Shown here in pieces: positions 34,571-36,918 of a stretch of DNA of 36,918 nt (position 1 is the first letter of the stretch; every line of letters starts with the position of its first letter). The notes under the pieces are model-generated. The model worked only from the letters and a program-made list of their open reading frames with translations. It had not been told where the DNA came from and made no database searches. Origin of the DNA: Bacillota bacterium (GTDB lineage: Bacteria > Bacillota > Limnochordia > Darwinibacteriales > Darwinibacteriaceae); contig JAAYMS010000070.1 in the NCBI GenBank assembly GCA_012521295.1, forward strand, positions 1 through 36,918. The letters are read 5' to 3'. The position numbers were made by a program, and so were the translations under genes.

Positions 34571-34600
34571 AGGTGGGGAGAAGTGGAGGGAAGTGGGGAG
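34571..34600 (+). promoter_or_regulatory. MraZ operator: three 10-nt direct repeats
   Basis: AGGTGGGGAG, AAGTGGAGGG and AAGTGGGGAG follow one another without a gap, placing GTGGRG boxes (34573, 34583, 34593) exactly one helical turn apart. MraZ represses its own dcw promoter through GTGGG-type boxes with this period. The likely -35 TTGACG is at 34527-34532; the -10 (TATGGG near 34550) is poor. Repressor binding is inferred from the family. Confidence 0.75.
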
Positions 34601-34630
34601 TAATTCCGTCTAGAGAGGGTGCGGTGGGAT

Positions 34631-35062
34631 ATGTTCATGGGCGAGTATCAGCACACCCTAGATGCAAAAGGACGGTTGATTGTTCCCGCCAAGTTTCGTG
34701 AAGAACTGGGCGCAGGAGCAGTCTTGACTCGCGGTTTGGATCACTGCTTGTTCCTATTTCCCATGGACGAATGGCGCTTGCTCGAAGAAAAGCTGAAGAC
34801 TCTCCCCCTGACAAAGGCTGGCGCTCGGCAGTTTGTGCGGTTTCTATTCTCCGGGGCAACTGAGTGCGAACTGGACAAACAAGGCCGGATCATCGTTCCA
34901 CAGAATCTCCGTGACTATGCCCAAATCCAGAAAGACGCAGTAATTATTGGAGTATCGACTCGGATTGAGATTTGGAGTAAAGAAACTTGGGAAGCTTATG
35001 TCGAAGAAGCAGAAGAATCCTACGAGGAGATTGCCGAGAGCATCGTAGATTTAGGAATTTGA
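34631..35062 (+). CDS. mraZ: Transcriptional regulator MraZ
   Basis: MraZ is a ring-forming DNA-binding protein that controls the division and cell wall cluster. The 143 residues hold two SpoVT/AbrB-like domains, with the signatures [20 protein letters not shown] in the first and [19 protein letters not shown] in the second. ATG 34631 gives the standard MFMGEY opening; the longer frame from 34619 is not conserved. It opens the dcw cluster: rsmH starts 21 bp later. Autoregulation through the repeats at 34571-34600 is likely. Confidence 0.96.
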   Translation: MFMGEYQHTLDAKGRLIVPAKFREELGAGAVLTRGLDHCLFLFPMDEWRLLEEKLKTLPLTKAGARQFVRFLFSGATECELDKQGRIIVPQNLRDYAQIQKDAVIIGVSTRIEIWSKETWEAYVEEAEESYEEIAESIVDLGI

Positions 35063-35083
35063 GGGTGCAAAGGATGATACAAA

Positions 35084-36016
35084 ATGAACTTTGCCCATGA
35101 ACCGGTGTTGCTTCAAGAGAGTGTTCAAGCTCTAAACTTGAAGCCGAATGGGACATATGTGGATTGCACTCTGGGTGGGGCGGGGCACAGTCTTGCCATC
35201 TTGGCCACCGACCCAACGGTCAGATTGATTGGGATTGACCAAGACCCAGCTGCGTTAGAGAGGGCCCAACACCGCCTTCAGCACCACAAAGAACGGGTGA
35301 CGCTGGTCCATGGCAACTTCCGCGATATTACCCAGATCCTTAAAGAACTTGATATAGAGAAGGTTGATGGTATTCTCATGGATATCGGGGTTTCATCGCC
35401 ACAATTGGATGAAGGGGAACGTGGTTTCAGCTACCATCACGATGCCCCCTTGGACATGCGGATGAACCCAGAGAATCCAGTCAGTGCTCGGGACCTAGTA
35501 AACGGCTTGCCCGAGGACGAGCTAGCACGGATTATTTACGAGTATGGGGAGGAACGCTGGGCAAAGCGTATTGCTCAGTTTATTGCAGCACACCGAGAAG
35601 CAGAACCGATTGAAACCACCGGACAGCTTGTTCAGGTGATCAAAAATGCGGTGCCTGCAGGGGCAAGGCAGAAGGGGCCGCATCCTGCCCGTCGTACCTT
35701 TCAAGCGCTGAGGATCGCGGTCAACGATGAGCTCGGGGCGCTTCGCTCGGCCTTAGAGCAGTCCCTTGATCTGCTCAACATTGGGGGAAGGATCGCAGTA
35801 ATAACCTTCCATTCGCTAGAGGATCGCATTGTGAAGGAGTTCTTCAACAGCTGTCTTGGGCGATGCATCTGCCCACCAGAGCTGCCGGTGTGTGTCTGCA
35901 ATCCGACGACGACTCTTAAGTTGGTAAACAGTAAGCCAATCGTTCCGTCTGCGGCGGAACTCGCCAAGAATCCCCGGGCTCGCAGTGCTAAACTTCGAGC
36001 AGCGGAAAGAGTTTAG
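35084..36016 (+). CDS. rsmH: 16S rRNA (cytosine1402-N4)-methyltransferase
   Basis: RsmH (MraW) methylates N4 of C1402 in the ribosomal P site. The 310 residues contain the SAM motif [19 protein letters not shown], the [19 protein letters not shown] segment, DMRMNP, and the catalytic-region [15 protein letters not shown] and [13 protein letters not shown]. The C-terminal [13 protein letters not shown] cysteine cluster is usual. ATG 35084 follows AAAGGATG. Its stop overlaps the ribosome-binding site of ftsL. Confidence 0.97.
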   Translation: MNFAHEPVLLQESVQALNLKPNGTYVDCTLGGAGHSLAILATDPTVRLIGIDQDPAALERAQHRLQHHKERVTLVHGNFRDITQILKELDIEKVDGILMDIGVSSPQLDEGERGFSYHHDAPLDMRMNPENPVSARDLVNGLPEDELARIIYEYGEERWAKRIAQFIAAHREAEPIETTGQLVQVIKNAVPAGARQKGPHPARRTFQALRIAVNDELGALRSALEQSLDLLNIGGRIAVITFHSLEDRIVKEFFNSCLGRCICPPELPVCVCNPTTTLKLVNSKPIVPSAAELAKNPRARSAKLRAAERV

Positions 36017-36026
36017 GAGGGCCACT

Positions 36027-36536
36027 ATGGTTCCTGCGGAGAGACTACCAAGTTCATATGAGTGGGAAGTATACGAAGAGCATTCCCAACCCCGCAAGGC
36101 AAGACAGCGCCGCCGTAGGCGCCGCTCCCGGCTGCCTGCTACTGTCAAGCTCTGTCTTTTGGGAGTGGCGGTGGTCGTTCTTGGAGTGATGTATCTGTCA
36201 CAGCAGCTTGACACGGTGTATTTATCCCTGGAATTGGCAGAACTGGAGCAGCAGGTAAATTTGGCCAAACAGCGAAATGGACATCTTAGAGTTCAGCTCG
36301 AACAAGTCCGCTCACTTCCTGTAATTGAGGAAATTGCCCGCACCAAGCTTGGAATGGTAGACCCGACCGACACTTCAATTCTCGTAGCAGCGGGTATGCC
36401 TAAGGTATTACCCAATGATGCTGCCTATGTAGGGGTATCCAAGCCGATGGAACCGGAGGTAAGCCCCTGGACAGTACTAGCGGGTTGGCTGAACAAACTG
36501 TTCCCGGTGGGAGGAGTTGAAGCTGGCGAACTATGA
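36027..36536 (+). CDS. ftsL: Cell division protein FtsL
   Basis: FtsL is a bitopic divisome protein that works with FtsB/DivIC and activates FtsWI. The 169 residues have a long basic cytoplasmic segment (about 25-38, arginine runs), one membrane helix (about 40-57), then a coiled coil (LELAELEQQVNLAKQRNGHL) and the family's IEEIARTKLGMVDP. The extended C-terminal tail is poorly conserved. ATG 36027 lies 5 nt after GGAGGG. Position between rsmH and a class B PBP is diagnostic, since the sequence alone is weakly conserved. Confidence 0.88.
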   Translation: MVPAERLPSSYEWEVYEEHSQPRKARQRRRRRRSRLPATVKLCLLGVAVVVLGVMYLSQQLDTVYLSLELAELEQQVNLAKQRNGHLRVQLEQVRSLPVIEEIARTKLGMVDPTDTSILVAAGMPKVLPNDAAYVGVSKPMEPEVSPWTVLAGWLNKLFPVGGVEAGEL

Positions 36537-36918
36537 TTTTCGGCGTCGTGTGCAGCGCCGCACTGTTGGTGTCCTTATCCTGATTGCTTTTTCAACACTA
36601 GTATTGTTGGGCCGCTTGGCGTACATTCAGATCATTAAACACGATGACTACAGCGAGAGAGCCATTGCCCAACGCATGCGCCCGCGGGTGTTGGACCCCC
36701 AGCGGGGCAGTATTTTGGACCGCAATTATAAAACTTTAGCGATCAGCATCGGAGCCGATGCAGTCTATGCTATTCCCGCGCGAGTTGGGGACCCTGATCA
36801 GACTGCTCAGAAGTTGGCTCCTTATTTGTCTTTACCAACATCCGAGTTAGCCTCCAAACTGCGATCTGACAGTCAGCAGAGTGTTTGGTTGGCGCGCAAG
36901 TTGGACCCCACAACAGCA
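36517..36918 (+). CDS. Class B penicillin-binding protein FtsI/SpoVD, 5' part
   Basis: The first 134 codons of a transpeptidase, cut by the window edge. A basic N-terminus (FRRRVQRR) leads to one membrane helix (VGVLILIAFSTLVLLGRLAY) and the start of the dimerisation domain with the family hallmark RPRVLDPQRGSILDRNYKT. The start is unclear: TTG 36517 or CTG 36523, both behind GGTGGGAGGAG and overlapping the ftsL end. Whether it is vegetative FtsI or sporulation SpoVD depends on the missing C-terminus (PASTA domain or not). Confidence 0.9.
   Translation, partial: MKLANYDFRRRVQRRTVGVLILIAFSTLVLLGRLAYIQIIKHDDYSERAIAQRMRPRVLDPQRGSILDRNYKTLAISIGADAVYAIPARVGDPDQTAQKLAPYLSLPTSELASKLRSDSQQSVWLARKLDPTTA

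Overview
The window reads as a chromosomal housekeeping segment of an anaerobic, spore-forming Bacillota (Firmicutes) of moderate G+C. The evidence is the gene order (infC-rpmI-rplT-rRNA methylase-pheST, zapA-cvpA-mutS2, yebC-ruvCAB, recO-glyQS-ppdK-dgt-dnaG-sigA, mraZ-rsmH-ftsL), a T-box and an L20-type leader, sporulation genes (yunB, a cwlD-like amidase), two-subunit glycyl-tRNA synthetase, pyruvate phosphate dikinase and a class II superoxide reductase. A clostridial or Limnochordia-like lineage fits, but I cannot place it further. I see no phage, transposon, CRISPR array or island; the novelty is in small genes, leaders, start codons and one degenerate synthetase paralog.

Layout. 1-2329: promoter and L20-type attenuator, then infC (AUU start), rpmI, rplT, terminator, and a SpoU/TrmH rRNA methylase. 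2324-6226: a promoter serving a 36-codon yqzL-like gene, a Phe T-box (specifier TTC), pheS and pheT. 6289-12379: zapA, cvpA, a cwlD-like amidase whose ribosome-binding site is buried in a 13-bp hairpin, a U32 peptidase and mutS2, closed by a bidirectional terminator. 12414-14444 (minus): class A penicillin-binding protein. 14562-16144: yunB and a 284-residue LeuRS-derived protein that has lost both class I signature motifs; its 3' end overlaps the convergent lgt by 96 bp. 16828-17886: murG, divergent from lgt. 17941-18339 (minus): superoxide reductase with an inverted repeat over its promoter. 18490-19338: a 57-residue zinc-ribbon protein and a PrsW-like intramembrane protease. 19398-22494: yebC, a possible small membrane ORF containing an intrinsic terminator, then overlapping ruvC-ruvA-ruvB. 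22515-29058: recO, a strong promoter with a short non-T-box attenuator, glyQS, ppdK. 29185-33107: dgt, dnaG (no ATG/GTG/TTG at its expected N-terminus) and the primary sigma factor. 33117-34511: tRNA-Ile2(CAU), a Nif3-family gene and type A RNase P RNA. 34571-36918: MraZ operator boxes, mraZ, rsmH, ftsL and the start of a class B penicillin-binding protein gene cut by the window edge.

The genes cover translation (IF3, L35, L20, PheRS, GlyRS, tRNA-Ile2, RNase P, two rRNA methylases), replication and repair (DnaG, Dgt, MutS2, RuvABC, RecO), cell wall and division (MurG, two PBPs, ZapA, FtsL, MraZ, Lgt) and sporulation. The best candidates for something undescribed are the LeuRS-derived protein behind yunB, the ORF/terminator arrangement before ruvCAB, the SD-masking hairpin of the amidase gene, and the AUA/AUU start of dnaG.
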